A stretch of DNA of 64,000 nt, from NCBI RefSeq assembly GCF_027587375.1, contig NZ_JAMXIC010000015.1, positions 59,197-123,196 on the forward strand, written 5' to 3'. Position 1 is the stretch's first letter; every line of letters begins with the position of its first letter. The notes under the pieces are model-generated. The model made no database searches, was not told where the DNA came from, and was given only the letters and a program-made list of their open reading frames with translations. Below, in pieces: positions 62,784 through 64,000 of this stretch. The translations under genes and the position numbers were made by a program. Origin of the DNA: Arthrobacter sp. B2a2-09 (lineage in GTDB: Bacteria; Actinomycetota; Actinomycetes; Actinomycetales; Micrococcaceae).

Positions 62784-63824
62784 TTACCGCGCAAGAGCGA
62801 CGCCGATCTCACGGTTCACTGCAGGAATGATTTCGGTAGCCAGAAGCTCGATGGACCGCGCCGTCTCAACCAAGGGCAAGCCGCCGAGACCGACCTGAGC
62901 CAGATACCGCGTGTTACCGAGGACGCTATGGATTTCCAGTAGTTTTTCGACGATCTGTTGAGGGCTTCCCACAAGCAGGCCGCCACCGGGTTCGGTCCAT
63001 TCGTCGAAGGTGCTCCGCGGGAAATGGTCAACTGGCCGGGGCATGTTCTGCTCAAAGTAGGCGCGATAGTAGGGGTAGAAGGTGTCCCCGGCTTTCTGCG
63101 ACGTCGGCGCCACGTAGAAATGGCCACCAGCACCGACTGGCAGGGCGGCAGCGTCGTGTCCTGCGTTTTCAGCCGTCTCCCGGTACAGATCCACGAGCCG
63201 GCGGAATCGTGCCGGTCCGGACAACAGAGCAATGAACAACGGCAGGCCCAACCGCCCCGCCCGGACGAAACTCTGCGGAGTACCGCCCACGCCCACCCAG
63301 ATGGGCAACTTTTCCTGGACCGGGCGGGGCGCTATGTCCATCCCGGAGACGCTTTGGGTCAGGTTTCCCTCCCAGCGAAGATTGCCGTTGTCACGCAGCG
63401 CGAGCAGCATGTTCAGCTTCTCTTCGAACAGCTCGTCATAGTCCTCCAATCTGTGGCCAAACAAGGAGTACGACTCCACAAATGCGCCACGGCCAGCGAT
63501 GATCTCTGCCCGCCCTCCCGAAATGAGATCCAGCGTGGAGAACTGCTCAAAGAGCCGGACAGGGTCCTGTGTGGAGAGAACCGTGACGGCGGTGCCCAGC
63601 CGAAGGTTGGTGGTTTCCCGAGCGATGGCCGCGAGCACCATTTCCGGGGCAGAGAGGGCGAAATCGTGCCGATGATGCTCTCCCAGGCTCAGGGACGAAA
63701 GCCCTGCCTGCTCGGCAAGCTTCGCGAGCTCAATGATGTCCTTGAGCCGCTGCTGCGGTGACAGAGAGACGCCGGTCCTGATGTCGCGGGATAGCTCTCC
63801 GAAAGTGAAGATTCCAAAGTCCAT
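62784..63824 (-). CDS. LLM class flavin-dependent oxidoreductase (luciferase-like)
   Basis: A 346-residue bacterial-luciferase-like monooxygenase or reductase. MDFGIFTFGEL, LSLGEHHRHDFALSAPEMVLAAIARETTNLRLGTAVTVLSTQDPVRLFEQFSTLDLISGGRAEIIAGRGAFVES and LPIWVGVGGTPQSFVRAGRLGLPL are all typical of the FMN-dependent TIM-barrel family. No flavin reductase is linked. The gene has no Shine-Dalgarno near its ATG and a palindrome lies six bases upstream, so translation may rely on a very short leader. Substrate unknown. Confidence 0.9.
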   Translation of the reverse strand: MDFGIFTFGELSRDIRTGVSLSPQQRLKDIIELAKLAEQAGLSSLSLGEHHRHDFALSAPEMVLAAIARETTNLRLGTAVTVLSTQDPVRLFEQFSTLDLISGGRAEIIAGRGAFVESYSLFGHRLEDYDELFEEKLNMLLALRDNGNLRWEGNLTQSVSGMDIAPRPVQEKLPIWVGVGGTPQSFVRAGRLGLPLFIALLSGPARFRRLVDLYRETAENAGHDAAALPVGAGGHFYVAPTSQKAGDTFYPYYRAYFEQNMPRPVDHFPRSTFDEWTEPGGGLLVGSPQQIVEKLLEIHSVLGNTRYLAQVGLGGLPLVETARSIELLATEIIPAVNREIGVALAR

Positions 63825-63830
63825 AATTCA

Positions 63831-63842
63831 TTGAACATTCAA
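63831..63842. promoter_or_regulatory. Palindrome TTGAACATTCAA before the monooxygenase gene
   Basis: Perfect five-base arms TTGAA / TTCAA around a two-base centre lie six bases upstream of the start codon at 63824. On the minus strand a TAAATA-like -10 (63845-63850) is adjacent. The arrangement suggests an operator at the transcription or translation start. Confidence 0.4.
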
Positions 63843-63872
63843 GTATTTAGATTCATTCCCGAGGGCTGCTTA

Positions 63873-63923
63873 TGAGCGAGCGTCCGCCGAAACGGCACCA
63901 AAGGTGAGCGAGCGTCCGCCGAA
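63873..63923. repeat. Direct repeat TGAGCGAGCGTCCGCCGAA, 32-base period
   Basis: The 19-base sequence occurs at 63873-63891 and 63905-63923. The spacing of 32 bases equals that of the array at 62698, and both share the core GGTGAGCGAG (in opposite orientation). The remaining bases to 64000 show no gene that I can support. Confidence 0.75.
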
Positions 63924-64000
63924 CGGTATATATCAAGCTGTTTGTGACAGCTGGGTGGTTTGTTTGTTGTTGATCCCGGCGACCGGAGGGGCTCCCGGCG

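Noticed and set aside
62698..63923. CRISPR array
   Set aside because: The 32-base units at 62698 are directly adjacent without variable spacers, and the copies at 63873 are only two with one short gap; no cas genes are present.
63924..64000. Partial gene or RNA at the right end of the window
   Set aside because: No frame, ribosome site or RNA-like structure could be supported in the remaining 77 bases.

Overview
The window reads as chromosomal DNA of a high-GC actinobacterium. The most likely group is Micrococcaceae of the Arthrobacter / Paenarthrobacter / Pseudarthrobacter type, an inference from the GC-rich codon use, the actinobacterial small families DUF4193 and DUF2630, and the many carbohydrate ABC importers that lack their own ATPase. 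It is densely coded, with about 58 supported genes, no rRNA, tRNA, CRISPR array or intact transposase, and no stretch above 300 bases without a gene.

Layout. (1) 1-3840: housekeeping and accessory genes (ribbon-helix-helix regulator, SnoaL-like protein, alpha/beta hydrolase, CYTH-CHAD protein, DUF4193). (2) 3926-13791: sugar locus 1. A minus-strand operon runs solute-binding protein, two permeases, ROK kinase, ROK repressor, CutC, with an M81 peptidase-like gene upstream and a divergent isomerase/epimerase - Gfo/Idh pair. (3) 13796-17024: MarR regulator, a coupled membrane protein - SDR - SnoaL operon, and a DUF1992 protein. (4) 17105-20185: a small-peptide locus. It has a 35-codon gene that is almost entirely signal peptide, a strong hairpin, a 666-residue bacteriocin-associated type membrane protein and its ABC ATPase. 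(5) 20252-22557: DUF2630, SDR/TetR divergent pair, NUDIX hydrolase. (6) 22578-37882: sugar locus 2, two divergent runs of translationally coupled genes around a LacI regulator with three near-identical operator-like sites. One arm holds permeases, a YesL-like protein, a lipoprotein, a large Tat-exported clan GH-A enzyme and a CE7 esterase. The other holds a leader peptide, an FAD oxidoreductase, a GH2 beta-mannosidase and an ADP-ribosylglycohydrolase-fold protein with an extra C-terminal domain. (7) 37989-42859: SnoaL protein, VOC protein, UvrA-like ATPase without a UvrB-binding domain, DHA2 efflux pump. (8) 43069-56609: sugar locus 3, a mannoside locus with three GH130-type proteins, LacI, ABC importer, a secreted protein of unknown fold, a second beta-mannosidase and a BadF-type kinase. 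(9) 56761-64000: small hypothetical, SRPBCC/ArsR pair, sulfatase-modifying-factor domain protein, heterodimeric ABC exporter and a luciferase-like monooxygenase flanked by two short arrays of 32-base period.

How it works together. Loci 2 and 3 both point to beta-mannoside use. Polysaccharide would be cut and deacetylated outside the cell, oligosaccharides imported by lipoprotein-dependent ABC systems, and then split inside by GH2 beta-mannosidases and GH130 enzymes. Each importer lacks an ATPase gene, so a shared MsiK-type ATPase elsewhere is expected. The least ordinary parts are the tiny exported-peptide locus at 17.3-20.2 kb and the leader peptide / FAD oxidoreductase / DraG-fold operon at 32.3-37.9 kb.
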